Source: Acanthosepion esculentum (Eukaryota > Mollusca > Cephalopoda > Sepiida > Sepiidae). Taken from it: 64,000 nucleotides of DNA. Below, piece by piece: positions 52,201 through 61,825 of the stretch (its first letter is position 1; each line of letters opens with the position of its first letter). The stretch is taken from positions 94,473,086 to 94,537,085 of the forward strand of contig OZ038485.1 of NCBI GenBank assembly GCA_964036315.1, in the 5' to 3' direction. The notes under the pieces are model-generated. The model did no database searches. It was given only the letters and a program-made list of their open reading frames with translations, and was not told the DNA's origin. Position numbers and translations under genes: made by a program.

Positions 52201-52318
52201 GCTTGGACAAGCTATGACCAGCTAAAGCCAAAGCACTGCGGCCCGGGTGAAAACTCGGGTCCATTCCCCCTCCCGTCCCACGTTAAACCCCGACCTTGTG
52301 GGAGGTCAAGTAAATCCC
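49265..52318 (+). repeat. 1536-bp higher-order duplication within the U2-headed array
   Basis: Unit starts 49265, 49599, 49913, 50211, 50503 and 50801, 51135, 51449, 51747, 52039 are each exactly 1536 bp apart, and the unit-specific length variants (334, 314, 298, 292, 298) recur in the same order. The last unit of the second block lacks 18 bp (TGTCACAACCTGACCGTG) and has a C-to-T change near 52172. A single recent duplication of five units explains this. Confidence 0.9.
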
Positions 52319-52655
52319 CGGCCTTTTGGCTAAGATCAAAGTGTAGTATCTGTTCGCAGATTACTCCCTGAATGATCGCCTTTAGGCCGGGAGCGATCAC
52401 TGATACAGGCCGGTCGCAGGGATTCGTCCCTGCGCTGGTAGTATCGGGGCTACGTCTGACTAGCTATGACAAGCTAAGACCAGCCATGACCAGCTATGAC
52501 TAGCTTAGACCAGCTCTGACCAGCTTGGACAAGCTATGACCAGCTAAGACCAGCGGCCCAGGTGAAAACACTCGGGTCCCCACTTTAAAAACCGACCTTG
52601 TGTCACAACCTGACTCAGTGGGGGGTCAAGTAAATACCTATCAACCTCAATGGGT

Positions 52656-52730
52656 CATTTAATGCCGACACCTTTTTTTTCCTGGTAATATTTTTGTGTC
52701 TGTCTATATTTCTGAGATGAGGTATTATGT
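52656..52730 (+). mobile_element. Right part of the CCAGCAAT-family element that received the U2-headed insertion
   Basis: CATTTAATGCCGACACC follows the target duplication, as in GTTATTTAATGCCGACAAG at 53335. It is itself broken at 52731 by the inverted pair, and the family resumes at about 53000 (AATATTTTTGTATTGTC...). Confidence 0.65.
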
Positions 52731-52996
52731 ACAGTATTTACATTAGTCGGACTATTGTCCTCATCTTTGTCGCCATATTTGTCACAACGTTTCGGCCGTT
52801 GTACGCTCCGGCCTTCTTCAGGTGGTTGGAACTTCATGGCTCGTGGAACTAGAACAGTCTACCCCAGTGATCGAAATAAAGGGTTCGGTTCGAAATTCCA
52901 ACCAGCTGAAGAAGGCCGGAGCGTACAACGGCCGAAACGTTGTGACAAATATGGCGACAAAGATGAGGACAATAGTCCGACTAATGTAAATACTGT
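52731..52996. mobile_element. Head-to-head inverted pair of Penelope-like termini, 91-bp perfect arms
   Basis: The left arm 52731-52821 starts ACAGTATTTACATTAGTCGG, and the right arm 52906-52996 is its full complement; the spacer is 84 bp. The right arm reads CTGAAGA, A, GGCC ... GGCC, GAAA, CGTTGTGAC in hammerhead order. Related decayed pairs are at 42585-42705 and 55666-56320. Confidence 0.8.
52906..52945 (+). ncRNA. Hammerhead-like core, second family
   Basis: CTGAAGA (52906-52912), A, GGCC pairing with GGCC across a GGAGCGTACAAC loop, GAAA, then CGTTGTGAC. Stem II forms; stem III and the cleavage triplet are not convincing. Mirror copy at 52782-52821. Confidence 0.4.
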
Positions 52997-52999
52997 AAT

Positions 53000-53640
53000 A
53001 TTTTTGTATTGTCAAAAATCTATTTCTGTTAATATTTTTCCTTAAAAAACGTATAGCTGGTAATATCTTTTCAAAAACGTATAGCTGCTAATATTTTTTT
53101 TTCAAAAGCTTATAGCTGGTAATATTTTTTCAAAAACGCATAGCCGGCAACACTATTCTTTAAAAAAAAATCGTATGGCTGATAATATTATTTTTTCCAA
53201 AACGTACAGCTGGCAACATTATTTTTTTTCAAAAACTTATTATCAGAGGCCTTGCTGTTGGACGTAGTTTATCGTCTTACCCAGGACGGTTTAGTTTGGT
53301 TTGGTTTGTTTTATGGCATATCATCCTCAATTGGGTTATTTAATGCCGACAAGATTTTTATTGCTGGTAATATTTTTTTCAAAAATGTATTGCTGGTAAT
53401 AAAGTATTGCTGGTAATAATTTTCTTCAAAAACTTATTGCTGGTAATAATTTTTTACAAAGTATTTCTGCTATTAAAACCTACTTTCATTGTGTTTTGAC
53501 ATCAGTATGGGGGTTAACTATTTACCCATAGCTGGACCCTAACAGGTACTATCACCCAGGGTCAGGGTGGACCTGAGAACACCAGCAATTAAGAGGTGGC
53601 TATAGGCCCCTCAAAACCTCCTGATCAGAGGCATTGCAGT
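53000..53640 (+). mobile_element. CCAGCAAT-family elements, two nested or tandem copies
   Basis: Repeated AGCTGGTAATATTTTTTCAAAA words (53050-53240), CAGAGGCCTTGCTGTTGGAC (53246), GGTTTGGTTTGTTTTATGGC and ATATCATCCTCAATTGGGTT (53293-53333), then TGCTGGTAATA words, CCATAGCTGGACCCTAACAG (53527), ACACCAGCAATTAAGAGGTG and CCTGATCAGAGGC (53620). This is the complement order of 26160-26540. Confidence 0.65.
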
Positions 53641-53880
53641 GGGACGTAGTTTATCGTCTTACCCAGGACGCGGATGTAGTTTATCGTCTTACCCAGGACG
53701 CGGATGTAGTTTATCGTCTTACGCAGGACGCGGATGTAGTTTATCGTCTTACCCAGAACGCGGATGTAGTTTATCGTCTTACCCAGGACGCGGATATAGT
53801 TTATCGTCTTACCGAGGACGCGGATGTAGTTTATCGTCTTACCCAGGACGCGGATGTAGTTTATCGTCTTACCCAGGATG
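53640..53880. repeat. 30-bp minisatellite, 8 units
   Basis: The unit GACGCGGATGTAGTTTATCG, TCTTACCCAG is repeated eight times with single-base changes. It is a multiplied copy of the terminal word of the CCAGCAAT family (compare 26185-26222). Because 30 is a multiple of 3, decapeptide-repeat ORFs are open in several frames; not genes. Confidence 0.95.
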
Positions 53881-53944
53881 GCTAAATCTCTGAAGAAGAC
53901 TGTAAGGCACAACGGTAGAAATATTATAAGTATAATAACTAAGA

Positions 53945-54490
53945 TTAGCATTCTTCATTTTATGCGCTGTGACTCTTCAAGACATGGGCAATCACGGCTC
54001 ATCACAAAATCCTATCCTTTGTAGCACTAATTAATGCTTATCCCTTACTATATATCGCAGTTTATATTTTTTTCATCTAACTACACAATCCCGTTAGATT
54101 AGATTACTCTAATTAGATTACTCGCTGTTTCCCGCTGCTTTTCTTACCTTCTTCATGTCCTGTGGGTGTTAAATCTTCCAAGCCTTATTTTCTCCTTATA
54201 TGTCTCTTTCTGATTCAATGTACAAGCGTTTTTTCTCCTTAAAATTTCCTCATTGCTCACATGCCCTGTTAATGGTATTCTCAGCATCCTTCTGTAGAGC
54301 CGCATCCCTGTTGCCTCAAGACTCCTTTTCATCTGTGATGTTATTGACTAGTATCCACTGCCATATTGGAGAACTGGTACTACATAACAGTTCAGCGCGC
54401 GTTTCTTTGTTGCTAATGAAACTTTCCTATTTCTTAATACATTGTTTGCAGCGTGATGCACTGGACACTGAACTATACAGATTTTAATCG
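53945..54490 (-). pseudogene. LINE ORF2 C-terminal remnant (YGSEC-W family)
   Basis: The complement of the family 3' end (GCGCTGTGACTCTTCAAGAC) at the left; minus-strand words VVPVLQYGSGY (54375-54345), then MKRSLEATG-, LYRRMLRIPLTGHVSNEE- (about 54335-54250) can be read with frame breaks. Confidence 0.65.
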
Positions 54491-54865
54491 CACTGAGTGC
54501 TTCTTGTATGTGCTGGATGAACAAGATCATATACTAATACTTAACTTGCGACGGTTAAATAGTCAGCTGTTAGTCTTCTAGAACTAAATCCCAGAGAGCA
54601 TTGGAGATTTTATAGAATCCATGCCAGATCAGATTTAGAGCCCTTTTTTGCGGGGAACATGTAAGACCATCACTTGAGTAGTCTGTTGTTTGTGATGTTT
54701 TGTATTAGTCCTATAAACATTACATAAGAACGTATCAGACTTACGCAGAAAAACGTGCGAATTTTGATGAGTGTTGGTTGGTTGATTTTGATATAGAGGG
54801 CCCGAGAATTTGAAGTTTGTCTTTGTTATTTTCGTGGTGTAGTATATTGGTGTTGTCAACAAGTA

Positions 54866-55220
54866 TAGGGTGACCAAAAAAAACAATCCAATAAAACCAA
54901 GAGTGATGGAAGAAAAATATTTAATTCATAGTAATTGAAAAGCTTAAAACATGCCATTTAAGAAACAATGATGGAATTTTCATTTTTTTTTAAATTACGT
55001 CCTGTAGATGGCGTCCTCCTGTACGAATGCATTCTTGAAATCTGATGCTGAGATTCCTCATTGACTGCTGCAACATCTCAGCTGGGATACTGTGAATTTC
55101 ATTGTCGTTACTAAAATGGCGAAATGTTTACTTGCTCAAGGTCACTGTCTCGCAGTGTTGCCACATGCTCATATCTGGCAATACGCACTTCAAAAATTCC
55201 CGTTTTTTGGGGTCACCCTG
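54866..55220 (-). mobile_element. Mariner-type MITE, copy 2, with transposase C-terminal remnant
   Basis: 355 bp, flanked by TA (54864-54865, 55221-55222), inverted ends TAGGGTGACC and GGGGTCACCCTG. About nine tenths identical to 188-553 and with the same coding relic on the minus strand (SIPAEMLQQSMRNLS). Confidence 0.8.
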
Positions 55221-55239
55221 TATTTTCCTGTATTGTGAA

Positions 55240-55505
55240 GGTGGACAGGAACGTGTTCGAATTCTCGAGGACTTCTATCTTAAAATCAATCAACAAACAC
55301 TCAACTACGGCGCCTTCCTTGATGAATTTCATCTTCTTAACATCAAGAAACTGATTAGACAACTGGAAAAGGTCAGTATAAAAATAAGTAAATACAATAT
55401 GTCTATATTATTCAATGAAACATGTTTGAATGAAGATATGTTGCCTAAATATACATATCTATATAGGTATATTTTTACTCAAGTAGACTCAATTACTCCA
55501 TAGCT
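55240..55505 (+). pseudogene. Possible Penelope-like element N-terminal fragment
   Basis: An open frame ends in ILEDFYLKINQQTLNYGAFL, DEFHLLNIKKLIRQLEKVS, IKISKYNMSILFNETCLNED, MLPKYTYLY. The LI-RLEK---KI-KY---I-F---C-----LPKY pattern resembles the region before the reverse transcriptase in Penelope-like proteins. Assignment is by memory of that pattern. No RT domain follows; the frame stops at 55501. Confidence 0.45.
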
Positions 55506-55659
55506 AGAAACTTACTTATTAATCTGAAATGTCCACTACATAATTTTCAGTCTAGGTGATTAACACGCCCCCCCCCCCCACCGGATCAAGCGCATTGACA
55601 GGGTAGATAATTATGCTGAAAATTAAATGTTTGTAATTTCTGATAAATTTCCGGGATTT

Positions 55660-56320
55660 ACATGCAGACTATTGTCCTCATCTTTGTTGTTATTATCACA
55701 ACGTTGTTATGCGCTCTGGTCTTCACCAGCAAACAGGACGGCAAATAGCTGAACTAGACTAAAAATTAGAACAAGACGAGATATCCCGAGGCATGGACAG
55801 TGGAACGAGAACAGTCTACTCCGGTAGTCATTGAAAGTGTTCAGATAAACTATATTCCTTAGTTCTACCAGTTCAGACCTTCACGGCTAAGACTCTCCAT
55901 AAACCATGCACATTGTAGCGAACCGCCCTCACGCCCTTCGTATTCCATAGATGAGATGTAAGTTCCACTCGAGCAACTCTTCCTACAAATCGTTGCTTTT
56001 GGGGGAACCGACTCCCAAGAGGATGCTTCCCCGATCACTACAATCTTAACCTGTTCAAGTCTATGGCTAACCGTTATCCTCCCCACATACCCGCATAAAA
56101 TGTGCCTCTTAATTTGTATGCCTCTACCTCTTGTGATTCTTGGGCATTGTAGAGGGTGACCATTATTGTAAAAATAATAAAGATAGGATTCAATTCTGAA
56201 TACCGTGTAGGTTACCCGTATCAAAATATACCCCATGGGGGCCGGACTGCACAGCGACTGAATCGTTGTGACAATAGCAACAAAGATGAGGGCAATAATT
56301 CTCATGTAAATTAAATGTTT
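55660..56320. mobile_element. Wide head-to-head Penelope-like pair enclosing a dispersed repeat
   Basis: Left: CTATTGTCCTCATCTTTGTT, ATCACAACGTTGTTATGCGC, TCTGGTCTTCACCAGC (55671-55730). Right, inverted: GGGGCCGGACTG, GAATCGTTGTGACAATAGCA, ACAAAGATGAGGGCAATAAT (56238-56300). Between them lies the 55870-56125 repeat shared with 16625-16870. Confidence 0.55.
55870..56125 (-). repeat. Dispersed repeat shared with 16625-16870
   Basis: On the minus strand GATAACGGTTAGCCATAGAC, TTGAACAGGTTAAGATTGTA, GAGTGGAACTTACATCTCAT, GGTTTATGGAGAGTCTTAGC. Same order as the plus-strand copy at 16625. Confidence 0.55.
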
Positions 56321-56329
56321 GTAGTGTAA

Positions 56330-56745
56330 CATAAATGCTGTTTTAATCCTTAGGCGATGAACCTACGTAAATATTTAGGGGCTCTTCATGGGTAAGCCAC
56401 TTGTGCCAAACTAAGATAATCTTACGAAATAGTAGTAGACTCGTTTTTAAGTAACAATAGTGTGGTAAAACATAATCACATCCTCTTTATGTATTTTTTT
56501 TTCAATATTCACACATCTTACTCCTTTACTGAAAGCATATATTTATCTATGGGAGTGCTGAAAAGTTCTTCATTCGACCAGGAAGAGACTGCAAAGGGAT
56601 TTCTAATATGTGATGATTTGGTCAGATTTTCCGAAATTGGGTCGGGCCAACAATATTTCAATATCACGTCCTATATTGTATTTAAAAAAAAAAAAAGAAT
56701 TGTTCAGAAATACACGTTGAAAGGTGAAGAAGGGAGATGAAAACT
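56330..56745. other. No recognised element
   Basis: AT-rich sequence with a 92-codon ORF (56462-56740) that has no family motif. A short poly(A) at 56681-56696 may mark the end of a retroposed copy. Confidence 0.4.
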
Positions 56746-56749
56746 GGAC

Positions 56750-56750
<1 letters not shown>

Positions 56751-56820
<70 letters not shown>

Positions 56821-56821
56821 T
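56751..56821. repeat. (GATA)n microsatellite
   Basis: About 17 GATA units. Confidence 0.97.
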
Positions 56822-56929
56822 ACTTCCTTCCTAACTTTCTTGTTGCATTCATTCCTTCGTTCTTGATCTGTTTATGTCCGTTCATATTTAATTCTATTTA
56901 TATAGAGATATAGGTAAAATAATATATAT

Positions 56930-57050
56930 AGAGAGAGAGGGGGACAGGAAAGAGAGGGGGACAGGAAAGAGAGGGGGCAGGAAAGAGAGGGGGCAGCAAA
57001 GAGAGGGGGACAGGAAAGAGAGGGGGACAGGAAAGAGAGGGGGAGGGACT
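56930..57050. repeat. 17-bp minisatellite (GAGAGGGGGACAGGAAA)
   Basis: Seven units of GAGAGGGGGACAGGAAA or the 15-bp variant lacking GA. Purine-only strand; could form a triplex or, through the G runs, a G-quadruplex, but that is only an inference from composition. Confidence 0.93.
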
Positions 57051-57121
57051 GGAGTATGAACAGGCCGATAAAAATAACATTATATATTTATATAGTCAGA
57101 CTGCAATAGATAGACAGACGT

Positions 57122-57131
57122 GAAAAGACTG

Positions 57132-57196
<65 letters not shown>

Positions 57197-57213
57197 TAAA
57201 ATGAACAGACTGG

Positions 57214-57266
<53 letters not shown>

Positions 57267-57277
57267 GGAACATACTG

Positions 57278-57340
<63 letters not shown>

Positions 57341-57355
57341 AAATGAACAGACTAG

Positions 57356-57393
<38 letters not shown>

Positions 57394-57396
57394 ATT

Positions 57397-57456
<60 letters not shown>

Positions 57457-57471
57457 AAATGAACAGACTAG

Positions 57472-57529
<58 letters not shown>

Positions 57530-57535
57530 GAACAT
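57122..57535. repeat. (GATA)n higher-order array
   Basis: Five to six (GATA)10-15 blocks are separated by AAAATGAACAGACTGGGATA-type spacers (57199, 57341, 57454) or AAGGAACATACTGAGATA (57265). The spacers repeat, so the unit of amplification is spacer plus tract (about 65-110 bp). Confidence 0.95.
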
Positions 57536-57954
57536 GCTGAGAAGGATATTGATAGACTGCAGAATATTCTGTTTATTTATATTTAAGATTAAAATCAGTC
57601 CGTCGCCGCCGCATTTTGATTTTTCTCCTTTTTTTTCTACTTAACGCTCAAAATCCGTTTTTTTTTTCACTTTCCCACTGACCTCGATATTCAGGAATCT
57701 TAATAGTTTCGAAAGGCAGACAAAGAGAGGAATTCCATTACCTAAGTAAATGTTTTCATGGCTATAAAAATACGACTTGTGTATGCCTATTCGCGTCAGT
57801 TTACTTTTATGCGCTTGTGCATGTCAATCAGTGTATGTCTTCTCTTTGCTCATGCGTGTTTATTTGATTCCGATCTCTTTACAAAAATACGCACACACAC
57901 ACAAAGAGAAAATGGATTGCGCTTAAATGAAACATCGGCTCCAATGAACGGTCA

Positions 57955-58345
57955 GATGGATTAGAGAAAGATGCCTTCTAGAAATTAAGCAAAGAATAAG
58001 AAGATGCTTTTAGAAAAAAAAATACCGTGGACTGAACATGTGATCAACGAAGAAGGAATTATTTTAGAAAAATAGGACCTGAAATGACACTTATAATTAC
58101 AGCTAGAAAGAGACAGTTAAAATTTTTGTGACACCTAATGCAGAAACAGGGTCTGGAGAATTTAACACTCACAAGGCATCCAGAAAACAAGAGGAGCAGA
58201 AGGAAACCGCAAGTAAACTGTTTAATGGTTTCAAGGGAATGGATAGTAGAAGAAGGGCAAAAATGGAAGGTGAAAGGTCAAAAGTCCCTTAAAGCAGCAA
58301 AAGTTGTGGTTCACGATCGACCGCGAAGCTGAAGGAACACATGTT
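57955..58345 (+). pseudogene. LINE ORF2 C-terminal remnant (YGSEC-W family)
   Basis: Decayed words on the plus strand: ERDS..FL-H-LMQKQGLENLTLTR (58090-58170), PENKRSRRKPQVNCL, then the 3' part. Several frame breaks. Confidence 0.55.
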
Positions 58346-58914
58346 GCATGAAAAAAAAGAACCGGTTCTTCAAGAACGGAATCAAGCGTAACATTTTATC
58401 CTTTTATTATGCAATTCCTTTTAAATGGGACGACCACAATCAGTGGCGAACCTACATTTGTGGAGCCCTGAAACTTGAACAGATATGAGGTCCTTTTAAA
58501 ACCGGCAACAATAGATTCGAGGATCCAACTGGCAAAATGTCGGCTATGAATAGATTTGGGCGAGCTCAACGAGCCCACACAGCTGGGGGGGTTCGGTCGC
58601 TGCAAGTCCCCAGAAAATCTTGAAATTTGACCAATTTCAGGAGAAGTTTGAGGCCATATAAAATGGTTATTAAAGCATATTCTAAGGCGAACATTAGCGA
58701 CTTCAATACATTGGCTTATGACTCCATGAATAAAATGGTCTTATTTTAATAAGAAAGACTTGAAAAACATCGATTTTGTTGAAAAATTCACGCTGTTATT
58801 AGGGGCCACTCTGAGATTAGGGGCCCCTGAAGCTTAAGCTTAATCTTCATTAACTTCATAGAAAATCTGTAATTTGCAATTAAGACGCATTTCGTTTAAG
58901 CGGAATATCTTGCA

Positions 58915-59065
<151 letters not shown>

Positions 59066-59220
59066 CAGTGTATTTGGGCAGCAGTTCATTATTTAAAATA
59101 TATTGTTAAATATAACAGACAATGAATGTCTTTTATGATTATGAGCCATTCTAAATTTCGTATGGTTGCTTTAATTTCCGGTGAAAATAAAGACAAAAAT
59201 TGTCCAACATTTGGATATTT

Positions 59221-59352
59221 TTTATTAAGTTGTTCCACGATCTAAGCTTTCAGCTTACATGAGCCATCTTCTGAATGGTTATAATATCTGTATAACTACT
59301 CTGAAGGTGGTTTCATGTGAGCCGAAAGCTTCCATCAAGAAACAGCTTAATA
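59221..59352. mobile_element. Head-to-head Penelope-like pair, third family
   Basis: Left: TTATTAAGTTGTTCCACGAT, CTAAGCTTTCAGCTTACATG, AGCCATCTTCTGAATGG. Right, inverted: GAAGGTGGTTTCATGTGAGC, CGAAAGCTTCCATCAAGAAA, CAGCTTAATAAG. The minus-strand left arm reads CAGAAGA-T-GGCTcatgtAAGC-TGAAAGC. A relative lies at 785-830 (AAGCTTTCGGCTTACATAAG). (TA)n follows at 59359. Confidence 0.6.
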
Positions 59353-59354
59353 AG

Positions 59355-59358
<4 letters not shown>

Positions 59359-59414
<56 letters not shown>
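59359..59414. repeat. (TA)n microsatellite
   Basis: TA run shared as the border of the elements on both sides. Confidence 0.96.
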
Positions 59415-59420
<6 letters not shown>

Positions 59421-59695
59421 AAAGTGAACATAGAAGTCAACACTTAGAGGCGACAGTCTGTTTCATGCTAGATGCAATCGTCAGGCAACTAGTGCTGTTA
59501 TTTTCTCGGCTTATATAAATAGCCGAGAAAAATAACAGCACTAGTTGCCTGACGATTGCATCTAGCATGAAACAGACTGTCGCCTCTAAGTGTTGACTTC
59601 TATGTTCACTTTTATATTTACACACGCTCTATCTCTTATATTGAGCACGTTATCCCATAAATATAGCACACTTTAAGGCTATATTTCTTCATATA
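59415..59695. mobile_element. Palindromic element, best copy (204-bp hairpin plus unique tail)
   Basis: 59415-59618 is a nearly perfect palindrome: AATATAAAAGTGAACATAGA, AGTCAACACTTAGAGGCGAC, AGTCTGTTTCATGCTAGATG, CAATCGTCAGGCAACTAGTG on the left and the complement on the right, centred near 59516. The right arm has CTGACGA (59549-59555), TTGCATCTAGCAT, GAAA (59569-59572), CAGACTGTC in hammerhead order; stem III (ACA/TGT) and stem II (TGC/GCA) pair, stem I is only 2 bp. The unique tail TCTCTTATATTGAGCACGTT, ATCCCATAAATATAGCACAC leads to (TA)n. Confidence 0.75.
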
Positions 59696-59711
59696 TATAT
59701 ATATATATATA

Positions 59712-61309
59712 CAGTCAGAGGAAAAAATACTCGTACACATAAAATTTTTAATTTATTGTATTTCCAACTAATGAATAAACATACTCTTCATATAATTAGC
59801 TGTACACAGATGCATAATAACTAAGAAGAAAATATGAAAAAATATTGATTTAATAGAAATAAATCCCATTTATCCATTTTAATGGTCGAAAAAAGTATTC
59901 GTACAATATAAAAAGAATAGATAATCTTCATTTAATACTTTCTAGAATAGCCATTATTCACTTCTACAGCTATCAACATCTTTTTGTAGTTCTCGATTAA
60001 TGATTTGACAATTTTAGGGGACATTTTGTTCCATTCTTCTTCGCATATGGTCTTCAGATCTGGGATGTTTGTTGGAGCTCTGCATTGGATTTGAATTTTC
60101 AAATAACGCCACAGATTCTCGATTGGGTTTAAATCTGGGGACTGGCTTGGCCATTTCAGGATATTTACATTATTTTCAGCTAGCCATTTCTTCGTAGATT
60201 TTGCAGTGTGCTTAGAATCATTATCTTGTTGGAAGATCCAATCAGGAGGAAAATCAAGATTTTCAACTTGAATCATTAAATTTGCTTCCAAAATATTTTG
60301 ATATGCTGCGGCATTAATTCTACCATTTATTACTGATATGTTGCAGAAACTTTTGCAGAAAACCATTCCCAAACCATGATGCCGCCACCACCAAATTTCA
60401 CTGCTGGAACTGTTCTTTTGTTTTGAAGGCATCGCCATCTTTCCTCTATACATGATTTCTAGAATTACGTCCAAACAACTCAATTTTGGTTTCATCCGTC
60501 CATAAAACGCTTTCCCAATACGATTTTTCTTTATCCTTATGTTCACGAACGAATTTCAACCTGGCATCTCTGTGTCTTTTCAATAAAGTGAAGTTTTCCG
60601 AGGGGTGCGTAACTAGATTGTTCCTATGAATTTCATTGCTTATTGTCCGTTTAGTGACACAGATTCCTGGTGAAAGCGAATCATCCTGCAACTCTTGACG
60701 AGTAACCATTGGATTTTGCTTAATTTGATGCATTAATTCCCTCCAAGATCTTGAAGAAATCTTCCTTGGAGCACCTGTTCTTCTTTGGTTTTCATCAGGC
60801 TTGAGTTTTTATACCTAGCAATGAATGAACTAATGGTAGTAATCGGAATATTAATGTTGTCTGGGATTTTCCTGTAACTTTTACCTTCTCTCCAGATTTT
60901 AACAATCAGTTCTTTTTGCGAATTTGTCAATTCTTTACCTCTTGCCCTGATGATAACCTTCTTGCACGAATATCAATTACATAATGTTCTGGTTGTATTT
61001 TTAGGCTAAAAATAACTACTGATAACATTATTGGAACATTCCAGAATATTCCACTTGAATATTCTAGAGTCTTAAAGCAATTTAAATGTTTTAAAATCTG
61101 AACTTTGCATTGTACAAATACTTTTTTCACCTATTAAAATGGATAAATGGGATTTATTTCTATTAAATCATTTTTTTTTGTTTTCTATGCATATTTATAT
61201 ATTACGCATCTGTATACAGTTAATTATATGAAAAATATGTTTATTCATTAGTTGGAAATACAATAAAATAAAAATTTGTATGTGCACGAACATTTGTTTC
61301 CCGTCACTT
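59712..61309 (-). mobile_element. Tc1-like element, full length, with long inverted repeats
   Basis: About 1.6 kb between TA dinucleotides in (TA)n sequence. The inverted ends are about 200 bp long: left AAAAAATACTCGTACACATA ... CATTTATCCATTTTAATGG, right CCTATTAAAATGGATAAATG ... TATGTGCACGAACATTTGTT, each holding an outer and an inner GTAC-AATA-TTTTT-type site (IR/DR arrangement). They enclose one transposase pseudogene. The arms have diverged by roughly a tenth, so it is old. Confidence 0.9.
59932..60930 (-). pseudogene. Tc1 transposase (DD34E), frameshifted
   Basis: Read from 60930 down: MTNSQKELIVKIWREGKSYR (paired-like HTH), then after a frame change MHQIKQNPMVTRQELQDDSL and RHRDARLKFVREHKDKEKSY, SVLWTDETKIELFGRN (first Asp), a third frame with SSSSEIWWWRHHGLGMVFCK, DWIFQQDNDSKHTAKSTKKW (second Asp), SPDLNPIENLWRYLK (Glu), ending NNGYSRKY and a stop at 59932. 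All three catalytic residues are present, but at least two frameshifts separate them and the GGG-S-MVWG box is altered, so no functional protein is made. About 335 residues expected, in line with the family. Confidence 0.88.
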
Positions 61310-61660
61310 TATATATATATATTTATATAATCAATGCAAATAAATAAATTAAAAACTGTCCACCCGCCAAAATAACAGAATAGACTACGGCAAGCAATCT
61401 AAATATTGGACGAATAAATAGCTTTAATTATCTTCCCAGACCAAAACAAACTATTAAATACGCGACCTAAGCAAATCCCCCTCCAAAATGTTTTACTACG
61501 TTAATAAAACATCAAAAAACGAAAAGAATAAATAATACAAAATGAAAATGAAAAACGAGTAAAATAAATTAACCCAAACAAATAAATAAATAAACAAAGA
61601 AGCCACTCCCGTAAAAATAACTCCCAGAATAGATTACCCACAATGCACCACTGACCCATA
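61310..61660. other. No recognised element
   Basis: AT-rich sequence right of the Tc1 element, with a short (TA)n at 61311-61330. An Asn/Lys-rich stretch but no gene signal. Confidence 0.4.
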
Positions 61661-61759
61661 TATATATAAATAGCCGAGGAAAAATCCAGCATTCTCGGCC
61701 TGACGTTTGCGTCCAGTATGAAACAGTCTGTCGCCTCTGAGTGTTGACTTCAATGTTCA

Positions 61760-61825
<66 letters not shown>

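Larger units (their letters stand above)
48586..52638 (+). mobile_element. U2-snRNA-headed retroposon expanded into a 13-unit tandem array
   Basis: The block is flanked by the exact 17-bp repeat TATCAACCTCAATGGGT (48569-48585, 52639-52655), and the two flanks join into one copy of the CCAGCAAT-family element, so it is an insertion. Units begin CGGCCTTTTGGCTAAGATCA at 48597, 48931, 49265, 49599, 49913, 50211, 50503, 50801, 51135, 51449, 51747, 52039 and 52319, with lengths of 334, 314, 298, 292 or 280 bp. Each holds a U2-like head, the hairpins TGATCGC/GCGATCA and CGCAGGGA-TTCG-TCCCTGCG, variable GACCAGCTAN decamers, a CCCGGG...CTCGGG hairpin, and the tail GACCTTGTGTCACAACCTGA, GTCAAGTAAATCC. 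No protein is encoded; the repeated 60-68 codon minus-strand ORFs are by-products. Confidence 0.92.

Noticed and set aside
48812..52400. Repeated 60-68-codon minus-strand ORFs (MIAPGLKAIIQR...) in the tandem array
   Set aside because: Each begins within one unit and ends in the next because the tandem unit happens to be open; indels between units are not multiples of 3 and there is no known motif.
53634..53885. Decapeptide-repeat ORFs (VVYRLTQDAD) on the plus strand and a minus-strand partner
   Set aside because: The 30-bp minisatellite is open in several frames on both strands; it is derived from the end of a dispersed element.
56930..57050. G-quadruplex or regulatory element
   Set aside because: It is a purine-rich minisatellite in a microsatellite cluster; the G runs follow from the repeat unit and no gene lies next to it.
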